Assembly: GCA_017885385.1 (NCBI GenBank)
Contig: JAFNGF010000385.1
Location: 14,285 to 19,681, forward strand
Source of the DNA: Planctomycetota bacterium
Lineage (GTDB): Bacteria; Planctomycetota; Phycisphaerae; Sedimentisphaerales; Anaerobacaceae
DNA length: 5,397 bases
Reading direction: 5' to 3'
Position numbers and translations under genes: made by a program. Under the pieces are notes generated by a model. The model searched no databases and was not told the origin of the DNA. It saw only the letters and a list, made by a program, of their open reading frames with translations. Position 1 is the stretch's first letter; the number at the start of each line of letters is the position of its first letter. Shown one piece after another: positions 1 through 5,397 of this stretch.

Positions 1-11
1 TCATTTCAAAG

Positions 12-680
12 CTATTTTCTATCTGCTGGCTTGATAACACAAGCAAAGTGGTGATATTTAGCATCCCATAGTTTATTCCACAGAAAAAAATTCAGAACTC
101 TGAACTTCGTGTTGTGAGTTGGATTCAAACCTTCAATTTTCAAGACTTCATATCCTAACTTCTGGAATATTTTGAGAAGACTTTTATATGTAAAAAAACG
201 CAGATGGGTATTATCCAATATTCCTGCATCCTTGTAATCCCATTCTCCTCGCCACAGAAAAGCACCCAGGTGATTCCAAAACCTTACATTTGGTATCGAG
301 AGAACCGCAACACCATTACTGTTTAGCTTAGTCTTCATATTCTCTAACAAATAGAATGGATCCGCAAGATGCTCCAAAACGTCATTCAAAATGATACAAT
401 CAAAATAATTGTCAGGAAGTATCGCTAAAGAATCGTTTGCATCACTTCTTATTACCTTATATAGCTTTTCAGAAGCAATTTCTGCCGCTCTATCATTGAT
501 TTCAACTCCCCAGCATTCGGCATTGAATTCTTTCGTTACTATCTCGGAAAAAAATCCACACCCGCAGCCAAACTCCAAAGTTCTTGTAACACTTTTCGGT
601 ATGTAACTGATCATTTCCGCCCTACTGCTCTGGTAATAATTATTAGGCTTCAAATATGAACAACTGATATTACTTCTCAT
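12..680 (-). CDS. Class I SAM-dependent methyltransferase of a polysaccharide locus
   Basis: This 222-residue protein is a Rossmann-fold methyltransferase of the Methyltransf_23/UbiE-like type. The SAM-binding motif I is LEFGCGCGFFSE (about residues 35-46), and the acidic ribose-binding residue is E60 in GVEIN. The motif FDCIILNDVLEHL (about 93-105) is the usual D-x-LEH strand and helix. A segment WDYKDAGILDNTHLRFFT (147-164) is typical of methyltransferases found among glycosyltransferases in O-antigen and exopolysaccharide clusters. No signal peptide or clear membrane segment is seen, so it should be cytoplasmic. The ATG start is supported by AGGTG seven bases upstream, which overlaps the stop of the preceding GT2 gene; the gap is only 10 bases, which suggests co-transcription. 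The gene is the most AT-rich in the window (sampled lines 33-43% G+C), hinting at separate acquisition. The substrate is unknown; O-methylation of a glycan sugar or chain end is inferred from neighbours. Confidence 0.85.
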   Translation of the reverse strand: MRSNISCSYLKPNNYYQSSRAEMISYIPKSVTRTLEFGCGCGFFSEIVTKEFNAECWGVEINDRAAEIASEKLYKVIRSDANDSLAILPDNYFDCIILNDVLEHLADPFYLLENMKTKLNSNGVAVLSIPNVRFWNHLGAFLWRGEWDYKDAGILDNTHLRFFTYKSLLKIFQKLGYEVLKIEGLNPTHNTKFRVLNFFLWNKLWDAKYHHFACVIKPADRK

Positions 681-687
681 ACCAACA

Positions 688-692
688 CACCT
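688..692 (-). promoter_or_regulatory. Ribosome binding site of the methyltransferase gene
   Basis: AGGTG on the minus strand lies seven bases before the ATG at 678-680. Its first two bases are the last two of the GT2 stop codon TAG. This placement supports the chosen methyltransferase start and means ribosomes ending GT2 translation sit on the next initiation site. Confidence 0.5.
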
Positions 693-1626
693 ATATTTCT
701 ATTTCAGCCAAAGACTCTGGCATCTGCCAGTCAGGATTGGGGTCTCTCTTCTTGCTCAATAGCAAGGCTCGCCCTAACCCTAAATAAGGGCGTAAATCAA
801 GTGGCCAGTACCGAATGGCTCGTTTATACAAGGTAATAGCTGCCGATCGATTACCCTCATGGCGCCGTTCCTCAGCCACTTTCCGGCATGCATGACTAAG
901 TCGTCGTCGGGCTACTCTGGCAGGCACGATTTTGTTTCCGCCGAGCCGGAAGTAAAAGCGTTCCAAGACCAGAATTCTCGTGGGGAGGACACCTACTTTT
1001 GTCGAGAAATTTTCTGCATGGTTTCTGCGAACTGCCTCAACATCTGCAACAAACAAAAACTGTGTTTTCATTGATAATCTCAAAAAGAAGTCTCCATCTT
1101 CGTAGGACGTTTTAAGCGACTCATCAAAATAGAAGTTTTTCAAAACCTCTCTGCGTATTAGCGTTGCCGAAGTCCACACAAATCCGTGCTTAAACAAATT
1201 GACCGCCAGCCATCCGCTCTTACCATCCGGCCTTTTGTACGATTTAACTTCACCGCCGTCAGGATAAACCGCCGTAATGGGACTGTATGCAGCGCCAAAT
1301 TCCGTGTTTTTCTCCAAGCGAGATAACATAACTTCGAGGTAATTTGGAGGCCACAGATCATCATGGTCGAGGAACGCGACATATTCACCTGTGGCCTTTG
1401 ACAGCCCGTAATTGCGGGCACTGGCGGGGCCGGCATTCGTTTTGTAAAAATAACTTACCCGCTTCTCTGCCAAACTTTCGACTACGATGCGTGTGTCATC
1501 CGTAGAGCCATCATCCACAACAATGATTTCCAGGTTCGGCTCGGTCTGGGCCAAAACGCTGGAAATGGCTTCCTTGACCATACCGCTGCGGTTATAAGTT
1601 GGAATAATTACGCTTATCTTTGGCAT
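691..1626 (-). CDS. GT2 family glycosyltransferase
   Basis: The product (311 residues from the chosen start) is an inverting GT-A fold glycosyltransferase of family GT2. It begins MPKISVIIPTYNRSG, the normal N-terminus of the family. It then has VVDDGSTDDT (residues 36-45, nucleotide binding), NAGPASARNYGL (64-75), the DXD-type metal site FLDHDDLW (85-92), and YEDGDFFLRL (175-184), whose ED is the expected catalytic-base region. No transmembrane segments are visible. The last 60 or so residues (AAITLYKRAIRYWPLDLRPY and after) resemble one TPR-like helix pair. The frame extends upstream to an ATG at 1638 and a TTG at 1680 that would overlap the GT4 gene, but GGTGA five bases before the ATG at 1624-1626 and the family N-terminus favour this start. 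The gap to the GT4 stop is then 28 bases. The protein probably adds one sugar to the locus's glycan; donor and acceptor cannot be read from sequence. Confidence 0.88.
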   Translation of the reverse strand: MPKISVIIPTYNRSGMVKEAISSVLAQTEPNLEIIVVDDGSTDDTRIVVESLAEKRVSYFYKTNAGPASARNYGLSKATGEYVAFLDHDDLWPPNYLEVMLSRLEKNTEFGAAYSPITAVYPDGGEVKSYKRPDGKSGWLAVNLFKHGFVWTSATLIRREVLKNFYFDESLKTSYEDGDFFLRLSMKTQFLFVADVEAVRRNHAENFSTKVGVLPTRILVLERFYFRLGGNKIVPARVARRRLSHACRKVAEERRHEGNRSAAITLYKRAIRYWPLDLRPYLGLGRALLLSKKRDPNPDWQMPESLAEIEI

Positions 1627-1631
1627 CAATA

Positions 1632-1636
1632 TCACC
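1632..1636 (-). promoter_or_regulatory. Ribosome binding site deciding the GT2 start
   Basis: GGTGA on the minus strand lies five bases before the ATG at 1624-1626. It favours this start over the in-frame ATG at 1636-1638, which has no good purine-rich site at the right distance, and over the TTG at 1678-1680 that lies inside the GT4 gene. Confidence 0.45.
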
Positions 1637-1654
1637 ATGAGCGCAAAATGCCCG

Positions 1655-2800
1655 TTAATGACTCTCCTGGGAGGCTGCAAACTCGCTCTCGTAAAGAGCC
1701 TCCAGCTTTTTCTTAACTACGTCGTGGGAATAAAATCGGCGAATTCTACCCCGTGCCTTCTCGATGACCTCTGCGAGCTCTTCGCCGGGCATCTTAGCCA
1801 CTCTAAGCATCATCTCCGCAAGCGCCTCCGGATCTCCTGGCGGCACCAAGAACCCAACTGCCTCGCCATTGATTACCTCCGGGATCCCTCCGACCTGCGT
1901 AGCCACGCAAGGAACTCCCGCGGCCATAGCTTCCAGCAGGACCCTCGGCATACCCTCGGCGACCGAAGCCAGTATGAATACGTCCATTCCCTTCAGCAGC
2001 TGCTCGACATTCGCTCTGTGGCCAAGAAAATGTACCGAATCGCCGCATAACGCATCGGCTGCCTGCATCTGAAGCTCCGCCCTGCATGGGCCGTCGCCCA
2101 CCAGCACCAGGTGAACGGACGGCATCTGCTCTTTGACCTTCGAGAATGCCGCAATCAAATAGGATAAACCCTTGGTGGGAACAAGCCGCCCTATCGTGCC
2201 AAAGACAAGTGAATCCGCCGGCATCCCCAGCATCTGCTTTGCATCCTTTTTGGAAATTGACACATCAGCAAAGCGCCCATAGTCAACGGAATTCTCCAGA
2301 ACAAACAATTTCTCATCCGTCACAAACCAGTTATTTCTCAGGACATCTTCCTTAACGCCATTTGCAACAGGGACAAGGCGGTTAACGTTTCTAAACAAGA
2401 TACAATTTATCAGTCTTCTTTTTAAATTCCTGCTTCTGCCCAATCCATGTACGTGCGCAAGAAGCACGGGGGTCCCTGCAATCCGTGCTGCCATGACAGC
2501 GTAAGTGGTGGCTTTATGGCGATGACAATGAAGTATATCAACATGATGTTCTTTGAGAATCCTGACAAGGTTGAACATAACCGAGAAGCGAAATGAATTG
2601 ATCCGCTTTTTTTCACTCAGACAGAAAAACTCACACCCTGTTTCTTTCAAATACCTCTCATCGACGCCATGTTCGGTTAGATAGATAAAGATGACCTTAA
2701 AACGCTCCCTATCCAATCCCAAAGCAAGATCATTTAGTGAGCTTACGTTACCGTGATACTTTGGCCAGAACAGAGCTACGGTAATCATACGTGTTCTCAT
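1655..2800 (-). CDS. GT4 family (GT-B fold) glycosyltransferase
   Basis: This 381-residue protein is a retaining, GT-B fold glycosyltransferase of family GT4, at the usual family length. The N-terminal acceptor domain starts ITVALFWPKYHGNVSSLNDL and has HCHRHKA (91-97). The C-terminal nucleotide-sugar domain has FGTIGRLVPTKG (200-211, with R205 and K210 of the GRL-x-K phosphate-binding region) and VLVGDGP (232-238). It also has the E-x7-E motif in AEGMPRVLLEAMAAG (281-295; E282 and E290). No signal peptide is seen; cytosolic or membrane-face action is expected. The ATG at 2798-2800 has no evident Shine-Dalgarno; the in-frame ATG at 2786-2788 (MITVALFW) is a reasonable alternative. It is the first gene after the 128-base gap following rfbB. 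Composition is split: the C-terminal half is about 60-68% G+C in sampled lines and much of the N-terminal half about 38-43%. Use of dTDP-rhamnose is possible from context but unproven. Confidence 0.88.
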   Translation of the reverse strand: MRTRMITVALFWPKYHGNVSSLNDLALGLDRERFKVIFIYLTEHGVDERYLKETGCEFFCLSEKKRINSFRFSVMFNLVRILKEHHVDILHCHRHKATTYAVMAARIAGTPVLLAHVHGLGRSRNLKRRLINCILFRNVNRLVPVANGVKEDVLRNNWFVTDEKLFVLENSVDYGRFADVSISKKDAKQMLGMPADSLVFGTIGRLVPTKGLSYLIAAFSKVKEQMPSVHLVLVGDGPCRAELQMQAADALCGDSVHFLGHRANVEQLLKGMDVFILASVAEGMPRVLLEAMAAGVPCVATQVGGIPEVINGEAVGFLVPPGDPEALAEMMLRVAKMPGEELAEVIEKARGRIRRFYSHDVVKKKLEALYESEFAASQESH

Positions 2801-2928
2801 GTCAAAACGAGCTATCAGAATACATCCTTGCCAGGCCTTTGTCCCTATCCATAAGAAAAGAAAGATTCCGCGTCAACGACCGTAAGGTAGTATCGAGGTT
2901 GACATCGATGAGATACTTGCTCTTAGAT
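2801..2928. other. Intergenic gap between rfbB and the GT4 gene
   Basis: This 128-base stretch is the only sizeable gap in an otherwise packed gene row. No T-tract terminator is visible on the minus strand. A short inverted repeat (AGTATC at 2889-2894 and GATACT at 2912-2917, 17-base loop) is too weak to be called a terminator. A minus-strand frame stays open across the gap, entering from within rfbB and ending at a TGA at 2802-2804 just before the GT4 start. Its translation resembles no family I recognise. A weak promoter candidate lies within. The gap may be a junction between two gene blocks. Confidence 0.5.
2848..2876 (-). promoter_or_regulatory. Weak sigma-70-like promoter candidate for the GT4 gene
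   Basis: On the minus strand TTGACG (2871-2876) matches the -35 consensus at five of six bases. It is followed after 17 bases by TATGGA (2848-2853), which matches the -10 consensus at only three of six. It would place a transcript start about 40 bases before the GT4 ATG. The poor -10 makes this a suggestion only; readthrough from rfbB is equally likely. Confidence 0.15.
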
Positions 2929-3942
2929 TTAGCGGTCTCCGTACATCGATTCGTAATATTTCTGGTAGTCGCCGCAGACAACATTGCCAAGCCAGTCCTG
3001 GTTTTGAAGATACCAGTCTATGGTCTTATTAATGCCTTCTTCAAAGCTAACTGACGGCCGCCAGTTAAGCTCCGTCATTATCTTACTTGCATCAATCGCG
3101 TATCGCCTGTCGTGTCCGGGCCGGTCGGTGACATGCTTAATCAGCGACTTCGGTTTGCCCAGCCGCTCAAGTATCAAATTGACCACTTCCAGGTTTGCCT
3201 TCTCGTTGCAGCCGCCGATATTATAAATCTCGCCCGGCGGCGCTTCGGTTAAAACCTTCCATATCGCCGTACAATGGTCATACACGTAGAGCCAATCCCG
3301 CACGTATAGGCCGTCGCCGTAAACGGGCAGCTCCTTATCATTAAGAGCATTATTAATCATCAGCGGAATCAATTTTTCCGGAAACTGGTACGGGCCGTAG
3401 TTGTTCGAGCACCTGGTTATGTTATATCTGACGCCCCAGGTATGACCGAATGCTTTCACCAGATGGTCCGCCGCCGCTTTACTGGCTGAATACGGCGAAT
3501 TCGGACTCAATGGCGTGTCTTCAGTAAATTTGCCTTGCGGGCCGAGTGAGCCGTAGACCTCATCGGTCGAAATCTGGACAAATCGCTCCAATTTTTGGTC
3601 GCGGGCAGCCTCCAGCAGGGTCAATGTGCCGGTGACATTAGCTTGTATGAACGCCTTTGGGCCGGTTATTGAACGGTCCACATGGGTTTCAGCGGCAAAA
3701 TTAATAATCGCATCAATCCGGTGCTGGTCGATAATCTTCTCTATCAATTGGCCATCGCATATATCGCCTTTGATAAAACTATGATTGGGGTGGTCCAGAA
3801 ACCCGGCGAGGTTTTCGAGATTGCCGGCATAAGTGAGCCTGTCAAGATTGGCTATGACACAATCCGGCTGTTCCGACAGCACCATCCGAACGAAGTTGCT
3901 GCCGATAAAGCCTGCGCCGCCCGTAACCAGAAGCTTTCTCAT
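2929..3942 (-). CDS. rfbB: dTDP-glucose 4,6-dehydratase (RmlB)
   Basis: RmlB converts dTDP-D-glucose to dTDP-4-keto-6-deoxy-D-glucose using bound NAD+, the second step of dTDP-L-rhamnose synthesis, in the cytoplasm. The 337-residue product has full family length and all key motifs of the extended SDR fold. These are the NAD-binding TGGAGFIGSNF (7-17), NLDRLTYAGN (32-41) and NFAAETHVDRS (81-91). The active site has STDEVYG (125-131), with T126, D127 and E128, and YSASK (151-155), with Y151 and K155. Also present are NNYGPYQFPEKLIP (180-193) and HVTDRPGHDRRYAID (270-284). The ATG overlaps the rfbD stop in an ATGA tetranucleotide, so translation is probably coupled to rfbD. The sequence is intact with no missing catalytic residue. 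Paralogous UDP-sugar dehydratases share the fold, but the DEVYG and RPGHDRRY motifs together with rfbA and rfbD alongside make the assignment firm. Confidence 0.97.
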   Translation of the reverse strand: MRKLLVTGGAGFIGSNFVRMVLSEQPDCVIANLDRLTYAGNLENLAGFLDHPNHSFIKGDICDGQLIEKIIDQHRIDAIINFAAETHVDRSITGPKAFIQANVTGTLTLLEAARDQKLERFVQISTDEVYGSLGPQGKFTEDTPLSPNSPYSASKAAADHLVKAFGHTWGVRYNITRCSNNYGPYQFPEKLIPLMINNALNDKELPVYGDGLYVRDWLYVYDHCTAIWKVLTEAPPGEIYNIGGCNEKANLEVVNLILERLGKPKSLIKHVTDRPGHDRRYAIDASKIMTELNWRPSVSFEEGINKTIDWYLQNQDWLGNVVCGDYQKYYESMYGDR

Positions 3943-4781
3943 ATCCGCCCCAAAAAACGCTCTAACGGACCCTGCCAGGGCTCGATTGGCTCATTCAGCA
4001 AGGCCTTAATTTTGCTGCAATCGAACCGGCTGTTCAGAGGCCTGGCAGCAGCACTAACATAATCACTGGTTTTGCACGGTACGACGTCAACGTCCATTGC
4101 GAGCTTGCTAACGATAAACTTCGCCATTTCGTAACGACTAACATACCCGTCGGCTGCAAAATGAAATATGCCCTGTGGTTTTCGCTGCAATAGTTTGCAG
4201 ATTACCTTGGCCAGTTCGGTCGTTGCGGTCGGCGAACCTATCTGGTCGTCAATAACCTTTAGCATTTTGGCGGCCCTGGCACGATCGAGCAGTTTGGTTA
4301 CGAAATTTTTTCCGCTCCGGCCGTAGGTCCACTGGGCGCGCATTATACAGTTGTCGCAGCCGCTTTCAACCAAAAGCTGCTCACCAGCCAGCTTGCTTCT
4401 GCCGTACTCGTTTATAGGATTTGGCCGGTCGGTCTCAACATAAGGCCTGTCCGCTTTGCCATCGAAAACGAAATCTGTGCCGATGTGTAAGACCCAGAGC
4501 TTTGCCCTTCTTGCCAGCATACCCAGCCACCCTACTGCTTCTGCGTTGACCTTGTATGCCTGGTCGCGCTGCTTCTCGGCGCCATCGACATCGGTGTAAG
4601 CTGCGCAATTGACGACCATCTCGGCTATATCCAGAGCCCGCCTTATCTGTTCTGGGTCGGTTATATCGAATTCAGGCAAATCAAAGATTCTGGCATCGAA
4701 TCCTCGCTGTTTGCAGGTTTCTGCCACGTCCGTGCCCAACATTCCTTTGCCGCCCAGAATCGCAACTACTTCTTTAGCCAT
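3939..4781 (-). CDS. rfbD: dTDP-4-dehydrorhamnose reductase (RmlD)
   Basis: RmlD reduces dTDP-4-keto-L-rhamnose to dTDP-L-rhamnose with NAD(P)H, the last step of the pathway. The 280-residue protein has normal length and the SDR-type cofactor loop LGGKGMLGTDV (9-19). It also has FDLPEFDITD (33-42), NCAAYTDVDGAE (58-69) and GTDFVFDG (101-108), where most relatives have STDYVFDG and the catalytic Thr (T102) is kept. The catalytic pair is in YGRSK (Y126, K130), followed by R-x-Q-WTYG-x-x-GKNF (148-160). The C-terminal substrate region has ARPLNSRFDCSKIK (246-259). It starts 12 bases after the rfbA stop, with AGGG about eight bases before the ATG, and ends in a 4-base overlap with rfbB. Sampled lines are 52-53% G+C, lower than rfbA. 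The RmlC epimerase that makes its substrate is not in the window. Confidence 0.95.
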   Translation of the reverse strand: MAKEVVAILGGKGMLGTDVAETCKQRGFDARIFDLPEFDITDPEQIRRALDIAEMVVNCAAYTDVDGAEKQRDQAYKVNAEAVGWLGMLARRAKLWVLHIGTDFVFDGKADRPYVETDRPNPINEYGRSKLAGEQLLVESGCDNCIMRAQWTYGRSGKNFVTKLLDRARAAKMLKVIDDQIGSPTATTELAKVICKLLQRKPQGIFHFAADGYVSRYEMAKFIVSKLAMDVDVVPCKTSDYVSAAARPLNSRFDCSKIKALLNEPIEPWQGPLERFLGRI

Positions 4782-4793
4782 GCTTGCGCCCTG

Positions 4794-5397
4794 TCACTGC
4801 GGCGGCTCCTTGACCACCATCTCGTTCGCCCTAATCAGCGATTCGAACGTCCCGGCATCCGTCCACCAGCCGTCGAGTACGTCGTATTCCAGTTTGCCTT
4901 TCTGGATGTAGTAGTTGTTCACATCGGTAATCTCGAGCTCGCCGCGTGCCGAAGGCTTCAATCCTTTCACGATGTCAAAGACGTCGCCATCATACATGTA
5001 TATTCCCGTGACCGCATATCGGGACGCCGGTACCGCAGGCTTCTCGTCGATGCGCACAATCTTTTTGCCCTCGATCTTGGCGACGCCGAAGCGCTGGGGG
5101 TCGTCGACTTCTTTGAGCAGGATGCGGCTTCCCGCCCCCTGCCGCTTGAAGTTCTCCACATAGGAGGCGATCGAGCCTTCGATGATGTTGTCGCCCAGTA
5201 TCACACAGACCGGATCCCGGTCGGCGAAGAACTCGGCCAGAGCCAACGCGGCGGCGATACCGCCTTCCCCTTCCTGGTAGGTGTAGTTGATGTGGTTCAG
5301 CCCGAACTCCTTCCCGTTGCCGCGCAGCCGCAGAAATTCGCCGGCATTCTTGCCGCCGGTCACGATCAGGATGTCGCGAATGCCGGCGCCGACCAGG
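4794..5397 (-). CDS. rfbA: Glucose-1-phosphate thymidylyltransferase, short form (RmlA), 5' end cut by window
   Basis: RmlA joins glucose-1-phosphate and dTTP to give dTDP-glucose and pyrophosphate, the entry step of the pathway. The 200 visible residues lack roughly the first 40, including the GG-x-GTRL nucleotide loop, because the frame stays open to the right edge. An in-frame GTG at 5361-5363 is internal, not the start. Visible motifs, counted in the fragment, are GGIAAALALAEFF (45-57), VILGDNI (65-71, metal-binding D69), VDDPQRFGVA (97-106), IDEKP (116-120), AVTGIYMYD (128-136), GELEITDVN (152-160) and WWTDAGT (177-183, second metal Asp D180). It ends about 17 residues after that motif and so lacks the C-terminal extension of the enterobacterial 290-residue RmlA; the layout matches short RmlA proteins of about 240 residues such as that of Bacillus anthracis. 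It has the highest G+C of any whole gene here (sampled lines 53-67%). Confidence 0.92.
   Translation of the reverse strand, partial: LVGAGIRDILIVTGGKNAGEFLRLRGNGKEFGLNHINYTYQEGEGGIAAALALAEFFADRDPVCVILGDNIIEGSIASYVENFKRQGAGSRILLKEVDDPQRFGVAKIEGKKIVRIDEKPAVPASRYAVTGIYMYDGDVFDIVKGLKPSARGELEITDVNNYYIQKGKLEYDVLDGWWTDAGTFESLIRANEMVVKEPPQ

Noticed and set aside
1..4. ATGA at the left edge, seven bases after the methyltransferase stop, as the start of a next gene
   Set aside because: Only one codon is visible and no clear ribosome site precedes it, so nothing can be said.
1627..1680. Longer GT2 start at TTG 1680 or ATG 1638
   Set aside because: The extra residues precede the normal family N-terminus, and GGTGA fits the ATG at 1624-1626 better.
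1637..2072. Plus-strand open frames of 102-137 codons opposite the GT4 gene
   Set aside because: They are antisense to well-supported coding sequence. The translations look like low-complexity shadow peptides with no domain.
1803..2087. Minus-strand frame of 94 codons inside the GT4 gene, rich in Gly, Arg and Ala
   Set aside because: It lies wholly within the conserved C-terminal GT4 domain, in the G+C-rich part where stop codons are rare by chance. It has no family features.
2889..2917. Inverted repeat AGTATC/GATACT after rfbB considered as a terminator
   Set aside because: The stem is only six bases with a 17-base loop and no run of T follows on the minus strand.
2802..2990. Minus-strand open frame of 62 codons across the rfbB end and the following gap
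   Set aside because: It starts inside rfbB in another frame, shows no recognisable motif, and has no good ribosome site. It is kept only as a remark on the gap, not as a gene.
3682..4062. Plus-strand frame of 126 codons opposite the rfbD-rfbB junction
   Set aside because: It is antisense to two conserved genes and shows no motif, so it is best read as chance.

Overview
The window is one strand-uniform stretch of a bacterial cell-surface polysaccharide locus. All six genes read on the minus strand, so transcription runs from the right edge to the left. In that order they are rfbA/rmlA (glucose-1-phosphate thymidylyltransferase, cut by the right edge), rfbD/rmlD (dTDP-4-dehydrorhamnose reductase), rfbB/rmlB (dTDP-glucose 4,6-dehydratase), a GT4 (GT-B fold) glycosyltransferase, a GT2 (GT-A fold) glycosyltransferase and a class I SAM-dependent methyltransferase. 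The code is standard, with TGA, TAA and TAG all used as stops. Shine-Dalgarno-like sites are present before some starts. I see no tRNA, rRNA, CRISPR array, insertion sequence or clear terminator.

Region by region: 2929-5397 holds the dTDP-sugar module. Its genes are tightly packed, with 12 bases between rfbA and rfbD and a 4-base ATGA overlap between rfbD and rfbB. Positions 2801-2928 are the only sizeable gap, with a weak promoter candidate. Positions 12-2800 hold the two glycosyltransferases and the methyltransferase, again closely spaced.

How the genes work together: RmlA makes dTDP-glucose and RmlB converts it to dTDP-4-keto-6-deoxyglucose. RmlD reduces the epimerised product to dTDP-L-rhamnose. 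The epimerase RmlC is not in the window. The glycosyltransferases probably assemble a glycan that may contain rhamnose, and the methyltransferase may methylate a sugar of it. The last two roles are inference from context.

Base composition is uneven. Hand counts on sampled 60-base lines give roughly 53-67% G+C in rfbA, about 50-53% in rfbD and rfbB, a strongly split GT4 gene (about 38-43% in the N-terminal half, about 60-68% in the C-terminal half), a mixed GT2 gene and about 33-43% in the methyltransferase. This fits the mosaic, exchange-prone nature of O-antigen and exopolysaccharide loci. The organism cannot be named from this window. A Gram-negative-type or environmental, uncultured bacterium of moderate G+C is plausible. 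The families are all well known and I found no convincing sign of a previously undescribed system. The most interesting points are the composition step inside the GT4 gene and the missing rmlC.
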